A stretch of 64,000 nt of DNA from Spirosoma fluviale (lineage in GTDB: Bacteria; Bacteroidota; Bacteroidia; Cytophagales; Spirosomataceae). Made by a program: the position numbers and the translations under genes. Numbering within the stretch: position 1 is the stretch's first letter; each line of letters begins with the position of its first letter. The notes beneath the pieces are model-generated. The model had not been told where the DNA came from and ran no database searches. It saw only the letters and a program-made list of their open reading frames with translations. The stretch spans positions 1,674,001 through 1,738,000 of the forward strand of contig NZ_OCNH01000001.1 in assembly GCF_900230225.1 (NCBI RefSeq). The letters are read 5' to 3'. This document shows, one piece after another, positions 16,564 through 24,065 of the stretch.

Positions 16564-17999
16564 TAGAATCCTTCCTCCCCTTCTTTAATTGGTTCGGAAA
16601 ACGATTTAGCCGCATCTTTCGGAAACTGTTCTAATCGGGGAAACCCTGCCTTTAGCTTGAGCGTATTGAAGGGCGCCAGCCGGTTGCAGGCTCCGTCATA
16701 ATCCAGCAGCCAGGGGTCATCACGGTCGGTCGGTTCGGCTCCCCTGAATTTGGCTCCGGCCAGCTCCATGGTGTATTTATCGCAGGTCAAATCGGCGTAC
16801 TGAAGACCGAAGCGGTCGGGCCGGAACAAAAACAGAATAGCGTTGGCATCCTGCTCGATGCTGGACGATTCTTTCAGATCGGACATCATGGGCCGTTTAT
16901 CCCACTCCTTGCGTTTTTCCCAATCCCGGTTGAACTGAGCCAAAAGCAGAATCACAATGCCGAGTTCAGCAGCCAGATCTTTCAAATCGCCCGAATGCCG
17001 GGTTACCCGTTCAAGCGCCTTGATAAACCGCGAATCCTTGATCTTCTGTAGGTAGTCGATAACGACCACTTTTACCTTGTGCTGGCGTACCCACTCCCGG
17101 ATGATGAGTACCAGTTGAGGAAACTCGTCGGGCTTATCATGAATGTACAGGGGCAAATCTACCAGCCTCCGGGTGCGGTTGAAAAGCACCATCTCATCGA
17201 CGCCAATCCCTTTATTAATCTCGCTGTTGGAATAGCTGGTTTCAGCGGCAATAAAGCGGTCCATGTACTCCTTGCCCGTCATTTCGAGCGTAACTACGCC
17301 CGTTGGACTTTGGAGGTCGATACAGCGGTGGCGGATAACATGGGTGGCAACGCCCGTTTTACCTTGTCCGGTACCAGCGGCCAACACGACCAGATTACCT
17401 TCCGAAAAGCCGCCGGTACGCTCATCAAGCTGTTTAATGCCGAAGGTGATGCCGGTTTTTCGGCCTGCCTTTTTATCTTCAATGTCCTGAAATGACTCAC
17501 GCAGGTAGTCATTCGCGGTTTTGCGCTGCATGGCCGTGACGTTGGTCATGATGGCATCAATGTCGGTACTGAGCCGGGAAATGAGCGCAAAGGCATCAAT
17601 GGCGGGGTCTATTGCGTATCGGCTCAAATCGCGCCCATACTGGCCCAGATACCGCTTAACCGCCAACTGGAATAGTATCAGGCAATGTGGCTCGATGGTC
17701 GTCAGGTAACTCTGCCCCATCAAATCCAGCAAATAGGATGTGCTGATGTCCTGATCGGCTTTATGCGCACGCATCCACCGATTGACAATCACCAGATCAA
17801 TTGGCTTATCCTGGGCGTAGAGTTCAGCAATGGCATCGTAAACCAGCTGATGCCGGGTCGAATAAAAGATGCTTCGCTTCCGGATGATGTTGAGCATGGT
17901 CCCCGCTTGCCGGGGTTCACTCAAGATTGTTCCCAGAATGGCTGCTTCCAGATGTTCATCGACATTGACCAGGTGATTTGTGGTTAACTCGTAATTCAT
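16563..17999 (-). CDS. dnaB: replicative DNA helicase, DnaB family
   Basis: A DnaB-type helicase of 478 residues. The N-terminal primase-interacting helical domain is seen at about 12 to 115 (HLEAAILGTIL, FYSTRHQLVYDAI). A RecA-like motor domain follows from about 170, with Walker A AGTGQGKT (208 to 215) and Walker B VVVIDYLQK (311 to 319), plus a downstream SSIEQDAN motif near an arginine-finger region. It unwinds the phage DNA ahead of the replisome. The start overlaps the upstream initiator gene by 4 bases (ATGA), so initiator and helicase are made together. It is somewhat longer than the chromosomal core at the C-terminus, ending in an acidic tail. Confident. Confidence 0.93.
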   Translation of the reverse strand: MNYELTTNHLVNVDEHLEAAILGTILSEPRQAGTMLNIIRKRSIFYSTRHQLVYDAIAELYAQDKPIDLVIVNRWMRAHKADQDISTSYLLDLMGQSYLTTIEPHCLILFQLAVKRYLGQYGRDLSRYAIDPAIDAFALISRLSTDIDAIMTNVTAMQRKTANDYLRESFQDIEDKKAGRKTGITFGIKQLDERTGGFSEGNLVVLAAGTGQGKTGVATHVIRHRCIDLQSPTGVVTLEMTGKEYMDRFIAAETSYSNSEINKGIGVDEMVLFNRTRRLVDLPLYIHDKPDEFPQLVLIIREWVRQHKVKVVVIDYLQKIKDSRFIKALERVTRHSGDLKDLAAELGIVILLLAQFNRDWEKRKEWDKRPMMSDLKESSSIEQDANAILFLFRPDRFGLQYADLTCDKYTMELAGAKFRGAEPTDRDDPWLLDYDGACNRLAPFNTLKLKAGFPRLEQFPKDAAKSFSEPIKEGEEGF

Positions 18000-19144
18000 C
18001 GTACATTGGTTGGGGCCTGGGGCCGTTTAGCGATGATGACCGGCCTGCCCGTAGAAGACACGGTAGCGGTAGGCGTAGTCAATTTGAGGGTACGTTTGCC
18101 AATCAGAAAATCGTCCGAAAACATCCGAAAACGGTTTTTAAGGTAGGACGTTTGATCAAACTTCTGTTGGTCGATGTCCTCAAGGAATGCATCCAGAATG
18201 GCCTCAAAGTCCAGACCGGGGTGTTTGCATCGCCAGTCTTCCCCTCTCGATCCATTATGGTAATCCCGAAGGTGTTTCTCAATGGCCTGACGGCTGTAGT
18301 CCTTTCCGGCAATCCGGACGTAATCCAGAACGGGCAGTTCATCTCCCATCGGCCGGGGGGGCTGGGGGGGTGTTGGTGGACTCGCCTTTTTTTGCTCGTA
18401 GGAAGCAACGAAGTCGTTAATCTGTTGCTCGACGGATTTTTCGGAGGTTGAGGGGTTGTCGTCGTCGTTTTTTTCCTCCTCGCCTATAACAACAACAGTA
18501 TCCATATCTTTATAAATACCTTCATTATTAATACCTATACAATTGACGGATTTGTCAACTGGACTTGACGAATTTGGTATCTGCAATTCCTGGCATTTGA
18601 CGGTATTGTCCTGCCCGGATTTGACAAAACTGTCTTCGCGGGATTTGACAGTTTTGTCCTGCGCGGATTTGTCATAATTGTCAATTGGCAGGGTCGGAAT
18701 TGTCAAGACACCAAGTGAGCTGGTTGCTGTACTGGCCATAGGTACCCGATTAAGCAGGCTGGCCGTTGGCGTGTCTTCCTGTTGGGTAGCATCCCAATCA
18801 TCATCCCCGCTTCCTTGCCCATCATCGTAAACGGGTACGGTAATTTCGTCGGAGAGAGAATAAAACTTAGTCTGGTTTGTGCGGTATTTGTTGAACTTCT
18901 TGCTGGCCAGAACGGCTCCCTGCTTCTCCAGTGATTCCAGAACTCTGGCCAGTTTGCGGGGATATTTGAAATACCGGAAAAACTTAATCATCCGAGCTAC
19001 CGGCATCCGAACCCAGGTACGCCCTTCGTAGTAATGAGTACTGTTGACCGCATTCAGCGACTGCCAGTATTTAAGAGCGTGAATAACTACCGCTTCCTCG
19101 ACACCGAATCGTTCGGCGTCGAGGACATCAAAACTATGCGTCAT
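17996..19144 (-). CDS. phage replication initiator/helicase loader with winged-helix domain
   Basis: The first 110 residues form a winged-helix domain of the kind found in phage replication proteins and DnaD-like loaders (FGVEEAVVIHALKYWQ, WVRMPVARMIKFF, KLARVLESLEKQGAVLASK, KFYSLSDE). The middle (about 120 to 270) is low-complexity: it includes four 8-residue repeats (DKTVKSRE, DSFVKSGQ, DNTVKCQE and similar) and a proline run. The C-terminal 110 residues hold a helical region (YSRQAIEKHLRDYH, WDxxDF-like GLDFEAILDAFLED). The gene overlaps dnaB by 4 bases. The 8-residue repeats are encoded by a 24-base tandem array that looks like an iteron origin. Initiator role is inferred from fold, position and array. 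Confidence 0.75.
   Translation of the reverse strand: MTHSFDVLDAERFGVEEAVVIHALKYWQSLNAVNSTHYYEGRTWVRMPVARMIKFFRYFKYPRKLARVLESLEKQGAVLASKKFNKYRTNQTKFYSLSDEITVPVYDDGQGSGDDDWDATQQEDTPTASLLNRVPMASTATSSLGVLTIPTLPIDNYDKSAQDKTVKSREDSFVKSGQDNTVKCQELQIPNSSSPVDKSVNCIGINNEGIYKDMDTVVVIGEEEKNDDDNPSTSEKSVEQQINDFVASYEQKKASPPTPPQPPRPMGDELPVLDYVRIAGKDYSRQAIEKHLRDYHNGSRGEDWRCKHPGLDFEAILDAFLEDIDQQKFDQTSYLKNRFRMFSDDFLIGKRTLKLTTPTATVSSTGRPVIIAKRPQAPTNVR
18543..18706 (+). repeat. iteron-like array, candidate phage replication origin
   Basis: Six copies of a partly palindromic 14-mer (TTGACnnnnTTGTC and close variants) start at 18543, 18565, 18597, 18621, 18645 and 18669, with a seventh degenerate copy ending near 18704. 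The last four are spaced by exactly 24 bases. Copies include TTGACGGTATTGTC, TTGACAAAACTGTC, TTGACAGTTTTGTC and TTGTCATAATTGTC. The array lies inside the replication-initiator gene, as lambda's origin lies inside gene O. Exact spacing of little more than two helical turns suggests cooperative binding by the initiator's winged-helix domain. An alternative is a coding repeat with no origin role. Confidence 0.6.
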
Positions 19145-19148
19145 GGAG

Positions 19149-19442
19149 TTAACCGTTTAAGGCTATACGTTTGTTAGTCGTGATGGTTGGCTGGGCGATT
19201 GAGGTGATACAGCATTCCGGAATCTCGATGGTTTTTCCTTCTTCGGTTTCCAGCATCAGGTAGCGGTAATACGTTCGTTCGCCACCAACGGGCCGGTGTT
19301 CGATGCCCTGAACAATTCCGATATGGGTGCGGGGAAGTCCTTTTATGCCACCTTGTTTGCCCTCAAGGGGTTCGGTAGCGATAATCATTTTTAGACCCTT
19401 ATGGGAGCCGACAATGGATGTGATCTGGGGTTTACTTAACAT
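19149..19442 (-). CDS. hypothetical small early phage protein
   Basis: The 97-residue product is beta-rich (IVGSHKGLKMIIATE, TYYRYLMLETEEGKTIEIP) without a recognised motif. It could be an SH3- or OB-like small domain, judged only from alternating hydrophobic strands and glycine turns. It starts with ATG 19442, ends 4 bases before the initiator gene and is probably co-transcribed with it. No signal peptide or membrane segment. Function unknown. Confidence 0.6.
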   Translation of the reverse strand: MLSKPQITSIVGSHKGLKMIIATEPLEGKQGGIKGLPRTHIGIVQGIEHRPVGGERTYYRYLMLETEEGKTIEIPECCITSIAQPTITTNKRIALNG

Positions 19443-19500
19443 GATTGTTTGCGGTAAAGCCGGGGTCAGTGAACCCCGGCTGAGGTATGATAAATACGAT

Positions 19501-20508
19501 TTAAGCGGCTTGCGTTTCGCAGTAGGTGACCAGTTTTGTGTCGGGGTCGGTAACGGGAATCAGGCCAAGCTGAGTAATGGCTTTCTCGTGGATGGCATCC
19601 ATCCAGGCCTTGACGTTATAGCCATCCCTCTGTTTCATGCGTAGCCAGCGAACGGTACCCATCACTTTGGGGGCATCGTTGGCTTCGGTTATATACTTGC
19701 CCACATTGACGAATCCCCCTTTGCCATCGGGAATATTGGGGCCTAACGAACCGGGTTTTATCGGCTCAGCGAGGAGTGGGGCGGGGGCCTGCTCTACCTC
19801 CGCAGAAGCAAGGGTTTCTTCGCTCTGAGGCAGGTTTTCGGCCTTACCCTCCGGTAGCATCTTTGGCTTGACTGGTGTGCTCTGGGCGGCTTCTTCGAGG
19901 GCTATCAGCTGTGCGTAGCGTTCTCTGGCCGCCGTGATAAACTCCTTGTTCTCAAGAACGACTGAATAGAGCTGATCTTTCAGGACGGCTAAGTCCTGGG
20001 TTGACTCACAATCCAGAAGGTCATTAATGGCCTGTTGGACGTTGGGCCTGATGAGCTTTAGCCATTGCTGGTTGGCCTTATCCTGTTCGCCTTTATAGAC
20101 AGCCATGCCGATACCGAGCCACGAGCAGATTTTGGATAAGCCATCGGAGATACCCCCTTTGGCCGCGTCGCCCATGTCGTCATTGGTCGATCCGGCAATG
20201 CATTCGTAATAGATGCCGTACTCAGGAATGGTCAGAATGGTTTTGACGATACAGCTATACTCGGTTCGTTCCTTGTTGGTCGAGGTGATCTTATTGATGG
20301 TTAGAATTGTGTCGCCGTTGCCGTTAACGGGCAACAAGTCAGTTTTTAGCGACCATTGTCCCACGCCAAAGACCTCATTGAGCCGTTCGACCACGTAAAT
20401 GGGTCGGATGGAGGACATATTCTTTTTGGTGGGGTGGGGCGAGATGGCCGCGTCAGGCAGGGGCTTCTGGAGCAAAAGTATTTGCTCTTCGGTGAGGGTA
20501 TTAGCCAT
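19501..20508 (-). CDS. Rad52-like single-strand DNA annealing protein
   Basis: From the ATG at 20508 (an upstream ATG at 20583 would overlap the previous small gene and adds an unlikely N-terminus) it encodes 335 residues. The first 160 resemble the Rad52/Rad22 annealing core: RPIYVVERLNEVFG-VGQWS, a beta-sheet section (TILTINKI, CIVKTILTI) and the hallmark GSTNDDMGDAAKGGISDGLSKICSWLG near residue 130 to 160. The rest is a helical region, a Pro/Glu-rich linker and a small C-terminal domain (VMGTVRWLRMKQRDGYNVKAW). Such phage proteins anneal complementary strands during recombination-dependent replication. It lies in the early operon with DnaB and the RuvC-like nuclease. Confidence 0.75.
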   Translation of the reverse strand: MANTLTEEQILLLQKPLPDAAISPHPTKKNMSSIRPIYVVERLNEVFGVGQWSLKTDLLPVNGNGDTILTINKITSTNKERTEYSCIVKTILTIPEYGIYYECIAGSTNDDMGDAAKGGISDGLSKICSWLGIGMAVYKGEQDKANQQWLKLIRPNVQQAINDLLDCESTQDLAVLKDQLYSVVLENKEFITAARERYAQLIALEEAAQSTPVKPKMLPEGKAENLPQSEETLASAEVEQAPAPLLAEPIKPGSLGPNIPDGKGGFVNVGKYITEANDAPKVMGTVRWLRMKQRDGYNVKAWMDAIHEKAITQLGLIPVTDPDTKLVTYCETQAA

Positions 20509-20516
20509 GATGGAGG

Positions 20517-20657
20517 TTAGAAAACGTGAAAAAACAACAGCAGGAACAATAGAGTGACCAGCGCCAGCAGGGTGGGTAGCCATCGGCGCGGGTGGAGGAA
20601 CCCATAACGGGCGGCTCGTCCACTGGCCGGATTGTCATAATTTAATTCGATGAGCAT
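20517..20657 (-). CDS. small membrane protein of the early operon
   Basis: From the ATG at 20657 it encodes 46 residues: a polar N-terminal half (LIELNYDNPASGRAARYG) and one strong C-terminal membrane segment (LPTLLALVTLLFLLLFF). A longer frame up to 20768 exists but its N-terminus is not convincing. It lies 8 bases upstream of the Rad52-like start on the same strand. Single-span peptides of this kind in phage early operons are often superinfection or host-takeover factors; nothing more can be said. Confidence 0.4.
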   Translation of the reverse strand: MLIELNYDNPASGRAARYGFLHPRRWLPTLLALVTLLFLLLFFHVF

Positions 20658-20798
20658 GGGTCTTTTATATGGTTTGTGAATGTTGCGCTTACAGGGCTTT
20701 CCTTTTGCAGTTTGGAAAGGGGACGTTACCTTTACGGCAGAAAAAACACAGGCTGGATATGGGTCCACGCACTTATGTTTTTATATGGTAAAATGCCG

Positions 20799-20829
20799 AA
20801 TCCCGCTTACGCTCGTTGGCGGGATTTTT
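20799..20829 (+). terminator. hairpin with T-run
   Basis: AATCCCGC (20799 to 20806) and GCGGGATT (20819 to 20826) form an 8-base stem around a 12-base loop, followed on the plus strand by TTTG. The stop of the 88-residue leftward gene lies inside the loop. On the minus strand the following T-run is weak, so it may attenuate rather than fully end the leftward early transcript. Confidence 0.4.
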
Positions 20830-21073
20830 GTTTGTAGACTACCTGCCCGTCCACTTTCATCTCTAAATCGGGCAGAGCTATAATCGTATCCGAAAGGGCC
20901 ATCTGATGAGGGTGCCCCTTTGCCCGGAACTGGTGATAAATATCCTCAACGGCTTCCCGACGCCAGTGAAACGGCTCGTTAAATTCCGGCCTGTCAGACC
21001 AGACCACTGCTACTACTTCTTCATACCATGCCAGGGTCATGGTGTACTCACTGTTGCGGATCGTCGCAGGCAT
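20807..21073 (-). CDS. hypothetical early phage protein
   Basis: A protein of 88 residues, rich in Trp, His and charged residues (MTLAWYEEVVAVVW, PFHWRREAVEDIYHQFRAKGHP), with no recognised motif, signal peptide or membrane segment. It starts 5 bases after the excisionase-like gene and is the third gene of the early operon, where regulators and host-interaction factors are common. A hairpin overlaps its stop codon. Function unknown. Confidence 0.6.
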   Translation of the reverse strand: MPATIRNSEYTMTLAWYEEVVAVVWSDRPEFNEPFHWRREAVEDIYHQFRAKGHPHQMALSDTIIALPDLEMKVDGQVVYKQKSRQRA

Positions 21074-21078
21074 TTTCT

Positions 21079-21438
21079 TTAGGATGTACGTTTACGTTTA
21101 CGGGGGAGGGCTTCGCTGATCGACTCAATGGTTTCCTGCTTGCGGAAAGCCTGGGCAAACTCGATCAGCGAAAGAGCAGAATAGATCACTTTCTTGCCTA
21201 AACGGACTGGCCGCAGATAGCCTTCCTTCTCGAAGCGTTCGACCTGCTTGGTCGAACAGCAGAAAAATTCAGCAACATCCTCTTTTGTATAGTGGCGCAG
21301 TCCGGCTTTGATGACGAACAGTTCATCGTTGGCATTACTAACGTCCGATAAGGCCTGCGCTTCCCGGCGCAGAATCATATTTCGGTCCTCCAGTAATCCC
21401 TTGAATTGGTCGTCCGTCAGTACAGTAATAGGATTCAT
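21079..21438 (-). CDS. excisionase-like helix-turn-helix DNA-binding protein
   Basis: The ATG at 21438 gives 119 residues; an earlier start at 21483 would lie across the operator and is less likely. After a coiled N-terminal helix (DDQFKGLLEDRNMILRREAQAL) comes a MerR/excisionase-type winged helix at about residues 50 to 105: HYTKEDVAEFFCCSTKQVERFEKEGYLRPVRLGKKVIY. The tail is basic (RKRKRTS). Proteins of this type direct excision or act as early regulators. A perfect 14-base palindrome shared with the repressor promoter lies just upstream, so CI- or Cro-like control is likely. Confidence 0.75.
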   Translation of the reverse strand: MNPITVLTDDQFKGLLEDRNMILRREAQALSDVSNANDELFVIKAGLRHYTKEDVAEFFCCSTKQVERFEKEGYLRPVRLGKKVIYSALSLIEFAQAFRKQETIESISEALPRKRKRTS

Positions 21439-21457
21439 ATGAAGAGTAGTATATAAA

Positions 21458-21471
21458 AGTAAATATTTACT
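21458..21471. promoter_or_regulatory. predicted repressor operator, AGTAAATATTTACT
   Basis: A perfect 14-base palindrome, AGTAAATATTTACT, lies 20 bases upstream of the excisionase-like ATG. Close copies occur twice in front of the repressor gene (21783 and 21815). Repeated palindromes at both ends of the two regulatory genes are the arrangement expected for phage operators bound by a CI- or Cro-like protein. Confidence 0.55.
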
Positions 21472-21492
21472 ATTGGCTGGCAAAAAAAATGA

Positions 21493-21717
21493 TTACTTTT
21501 TGTTGATTAGACGTTCTTTAGTCCGTTCGACTTTCATCAGGCCTTTCTTTATTTTGTGATACGTTATCGGCTTTACTTCCTTTTGAGGATTTAACAGGTT
21601 ATAGATGGAATTTACTGAGATTTTGATCTCTTTGGCTATAAAGGTTTTACCGCCCATGTCTTCCAGTAATTTTAACCGTTGGCTCAACTCTTCCCGCTCT
21701 TTCTCAGTTATCTTCAT
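21493..21717 (-). CDS. small Cro-like helix-turn-helix regulator
   Basis: The 74-residue product starts MKITEKEREELSQRLKLLED and contains an HTH-like segment at about 25 to 50 (FIAKEIKISVNSIYNLLNPQK), with a basic C-terminal helix. Size and position, divergent from the CI-like repressor across a 131-base operator region, fit Cro. It is the first gene of the leftward early operon. The DNA-binding call rests on the helix-turn-helix pattern; no exact family is named. Confidence 0.65.
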   Translation of the reverse strand: MKITEKEREELSQRLKLLEDMGGKTFIAKEIKISVNSIYNLLNPQKEVKPITYHKIKKGLMKVERTKERLINKK

Positions 21718-21782
21718 ATAAAAGTTTAATTTTGCAGACTCAATAGAGACTACGTGTAGATATGTTAATCGAAAGCAAAAAT

Positions 21783-21828
21783 AGTAAAGATTTACTTTTC
21801 TATTAAAGTTGTAGAGTAAATATTTTGC
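21783..21828. promoter_or_regulatory. operator pair in front of the repressor gene
   Basis: AGTAAAGATTTACT at 21783 to 21796 (one mismatch from the perfect palindrome at 21458) and AGTAAATATTTTGC at 21815 to 21828 (perfect left half) are 32 bases apart, about three helical turns. They lie between the divergent Cro-like gene and the CI-like repressor, whose ATG is at 21849. A TATTTTG near-match to the Bacteroidota -7 box overlaps the second site, suggesting repressor autoregulation. Confidence 0.55.
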
Positions 21829-21848
21829 ACGGATATATATTCCATTCT

Positions 21849-22571
21849 ATGACTTTACTAACTGACAAAGACTTAAAGAAAGGGCAACGGTTACTGCAAC
21901 TCCGTCTGCAACTGGGGCTTACGCAAACCGAATTTGGCGAAAAGCTTACACGCAACGGTAAAGTTGTATCCCAAAATTATTTGTCCGCTATCGAGCAGGG
22001 GCGAAAAAAACTTGGGGATGATGTGCAGTCTCGAATCGAAGCCCGCTTTAATGTTCGGCGTCAGTGGCTCGATGAGGGTGTAGGGGCGATGTTCACCGAC
22101 GAAAGCAACGAACCCACCACTGAACAGCAATTACGCATCAAAGCGGCTATTGGGTCAATGACCTTACCGCCGATTAAAACAACACGGCAGTCAGGGAATC
22201 TAACCTGGGTCGCGGTGCGTGAGCGCGGAGCGTTTCTGCGAAGCCCAATCGGGTCGGGTACGATGCGCCGGACACCGTTTCCGTTGCTTAATGAAGATGC
22301 CTGGGCCTTTGAAGTGGCCGAGTCGTCGATGGCTCCCCTATTTCCGCATGGAGCATGGTTAATCTGTAGTCTGCTGCCTTCCTATCAGGATATGGTGACG
22401 GGTATGAGCTACGTAATCCAGCTTGCGGATCAATTACTGTTTGCTGAGTATAATGGTATGGCAGAGGGGGTATACCGCTTTCGCTTTGTCAATTCGCTCG
22501 AATTGCTGGAGGTAGCCGCTTCTCAGTTCGTCTGCGTCTTTCACGTTGAATTAAAGCTGACAAAACCCTAA
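21849..22571 (+). CDS. CI/LexA-type phage repressor with S24 peptidase-like domain
   Basis: From the ATG at 21849 (an upstream TTG at 21825 overlaps an operator) it encodes 240 residues. An XRE helix-turn-helix is present at about 10 to 65 (RLLQLRLQLGLTQTEFGEKL, NYLSAIEQGRKKLG, ARFNVRRQWLDEG). A C-terminal LexA-like S24 domain follows from about 130: VAESSMAPLFPHGAWLIC carries the Ser-Met pair of the nucleophile, and the downstream part (GMSYVIQLADQLLFAEY) lacks an obvious conserved Lys in the usual place, so self-cleavage is uncertain. It should keep the lysogenic state by binding AGTAAATATTTACT-type operators. It is convergent with the next gene across a long hairpin. Confidence 0.85.
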   Translation: MTLLTDKDLKKGQRLLQLRLQLGLTQTEFGEKLTRNGKVVSQNYLSAIEQGRKKLGDDVQSRIEARFNVRRQWLDEGVGAMFTDESNEPTTEQQLRIKAAIGSMTLPPIKTTRQSGNLTWVAVRERGAFLRSPIGSGTMRRTPFPLLNEDAWAFEVAESSMAPLFPHGAWLICSLLPSYQDMVTGMSYVIQLADQLLFAEYNGMAEGVYRFRFVNSLELLEVAASQFVCVFHVELKLTKP

Positions 22572-22641
22572 TTCATCGATCTAAATAAAAAACGGCACGC
22601 TGGTCTATCTGGCGTGCCGTTTTTTATTTAGATCGATGAAT
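22571..22641. terminator. bidirectional terminator, perfect 30-bp inverted repeat
   Basis: A perfect inverted repeat with 30-base arms (22571 to 22600 and 22612 to 22641) and an 11-base loop. The core ACGGCACGC/GCGTGCCGT stem is flanked by A- and T-runs on both sides, so it can stop transcription from both the repressor and the convergent small gene at 22645. The outer arms (TTCATCGATCTAAAT and its complement) make the stem far longer than a terminator needs. Confidence 0.8.
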
Positions 22642-22644
22642 ACG

Positions 22645-22908
22645 CTAATTGTCCGCAATCAGCGTATCCACATAGTAGGGAATCCCTTCGTCATCAAAAT
22701 GCAGGGTAATTCCTGCTGAATAACTGAGGGCAAGCGACAAGTCATGGTTCACGCCATTCAGGCGTGACTGGTAATACAGGCTCATCTGGCATAAGGCCAT
22801 GCGCATTCCGGCGCAAACTTCTTGTTGATTGTTGATAATTTGTTGAAGAATGTCGTTGTGTTCGTCACGGGTAAACGTTGATAACTCATTGGCATCATAA
22901 CTGGACAT
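22645..22908 (-). CDS. hypothetical protein at prophage edge
   Basis: An 87-residue product (MSSYDANELSTFTRDEHNDI, then a helical QQIINNQQEVCAGMRMALCQM segment and a beta-like C-terminus ITLHFDDEGIPYYVDTLIADN). No motif, signal peptide or membrane segment is recognised. It is convergent with the repressor and sits at the probable right border of the prophage. Function unknown; it may belong to either the element or the chromosome. Confidence 0.5.
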   Translation of the reverse strand: MSSYDANELSTFTRDEHNDILQQIINNQQEVCAGMRMALCQMSLYYQSRLNGVNHDLSLALSYSAGITLHFDDEGIPYYVDTLIADN

Positions 22909-23348
22909 TACGGATAGCTACAGGATTGGTTAAGTTTAAAGTTCCTTGATTGGGAAAACAAATATGATAATAATATTCTTTCATATGTATTATATATAGT
23001 ATATAATTTTAGTATAGAATCATTTCCGATAGCTGATGGAAAGTCGGCTATTCTGTGGTTGTGAAAGGCCCTAGCATAGCCACGAATTCACCCCGTCGTT
23101 CGATTTCTTCTCCGTTAAATAAATTGTAAATGTTTAGAGGTGTTGTACGAATGTTGTACTATAAAAGAAAAAACGCCCTCAATCCTCAGGGAGAAGGCGT
23201 TTTTTGCTGTATTTTGAATACAACCTGAATTGAAAAAAGCAATTTTGGGTGCTGCGTGAGCAGCAAGTGAGACAAAATTGGTAAATAAAAAGATAAAATA
23301 CAACTATTCTGATAAAATAAAAGACGGCCCTAGCCTAAAGATCGGAGA
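22909..23348. other. intergenic region at probable prophage/chromosome junction
   Basis: These 440 bases are AT-rich and hold no convincing gene. They include a TATATATAGTATATAAT-type stretch near 23000, a near-direct repeat TTGTACGAATGTTGTAC at 23146 to 23162, and a strong hairpin terminator listed separately. An attachment site could lie here, but the second copy would be outside the window. Confidence 0.4.
23168..23205. terminator. bidirectional hairpin terminator
   Basis: AAAAAACGCC (23168 to 23177) pairs with GGCGTTTTTT (23196 to 23205). An inner CCTC/GAGG-like pairing extends the stem. The A- and T-runs on both strands allow termination in either direction, serving the leftward SIMPL gene and any transcript from the prophage edge. 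Confidence 0.65.
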
Positions 23349-24065
23349 TCAATTCATTTCGAATACGACTTTCACGGAAGTTGTAAGCCGAAATTGTTGA
23401 GCAATTGTCGAAACGGGGCGGTTAACGTCCATAGTATAAGAATTCATATAGATGTTATTCTGATTAGCCCGTACATACCCAATGGCCTCTGTCTCTTCTA
23501 TATCGCCGATTCGGACAACCCGTTTTATTGTTCGGGAGATCGCTTTTGCCATTCGCTCGGCTTTTTCTTTAGCCTTTGCTATTGCCAGGTCGGATAACCG
23601 AAGTTCAATCTCGCGCTGGTTGCTGACCGAGAAAACAGACGATAAGTCGATAAAACCATCCGAAGCCAACCGCTGCTGCACCTGAGCATACCGCTTCAAG
23701 TCGTCGAATTTAATCGCTATCCGCTGATACCCCTTAAATTTTTCGACAGGTTGCCCCATGCCACCACCGCCCATCGAAAAATCGCGCTCTTTACGAACCA
23801 TCAGCTGTAGAAGCTGAATGTCTTTCGCTGGTACCCTAAGTTCGGTTAGCAAGGCCATTAAGCGCTCCCTGCCAGTTTTATGCTGTTCATAAACAAGGGT
23901 AATATCTTTTTCATCGCTGTACGAAAGATTCACGTTCAGGGTGGCCTGATCTGCCGGTACTTCCTCAGACGCATCGCCCAGTACCGTTAAATGATTGTCA
24001 GTTGATTGGGCACTGGATCCCAATGAACCTAGAAAAAGGCAAAAAAAGAGGGATAGGGCTTTCAT
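23349..24065 (-). CDS. SIMPL-domain (DUF541) periplasmic protein
   Basis: The ATG at 24065 gives 238 residues starting MKALSLFFCLFLGSLGSSAQS, a clear Sec signal peptide; an upstream ATG at 24086 only lengthens it. The mature protein is a SIMPL domain: LTVLGDASEEVPADQATLNVNLSY at the start, a middle RERLMALLTELRVPAKDIQ helix, and the C-terminal AIAKAKEKAERMAKAISRTIKRVVRIGDIEE segment typical of the family. SIMPL proteins are small secreted or periplasmic proteins of poorly known function, linked to oxidative stress and signalling. A Met/Gly-rich loop (FSMGGGGMGQP) interrupts the middle. It is a stand-alone chromosomal gene. Confidence 0.85.
   Translation of the reverse strand: MKALSLFFCLFLGSLGSSAQSTDNHLTVLGDASEEVPADQATLNVNLSYSDEKDITLVYEQHKTGRERLMALLTELRVPAKDIQLLQLMVRKERDFSMGGGGMGQPVEKFKGYQRIAIKFDDLKRYAQVQQRLASDGFIDLSSVFSVSNQREIELRLSDLAIAKAKEKAERMAKAISRTIKRVVRIGDIEETEAIGYVRANQNNIYMNSYTMDVNRPVSTIAQQFRLTTSVKVVFEMN

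Noticed and set aside
18543..18706. CRISPR array
   Set aside because: Repeat units are 14 bases at 24-base spacing, have no spacers of 30 bases and lie in a coding gene; no cas gene is near.
23146..23162. TTGTAC...TTGTAC repeat as a phage attachment core
   Set aside because: Too short, and the partner site at the other end of the element is outside the window.
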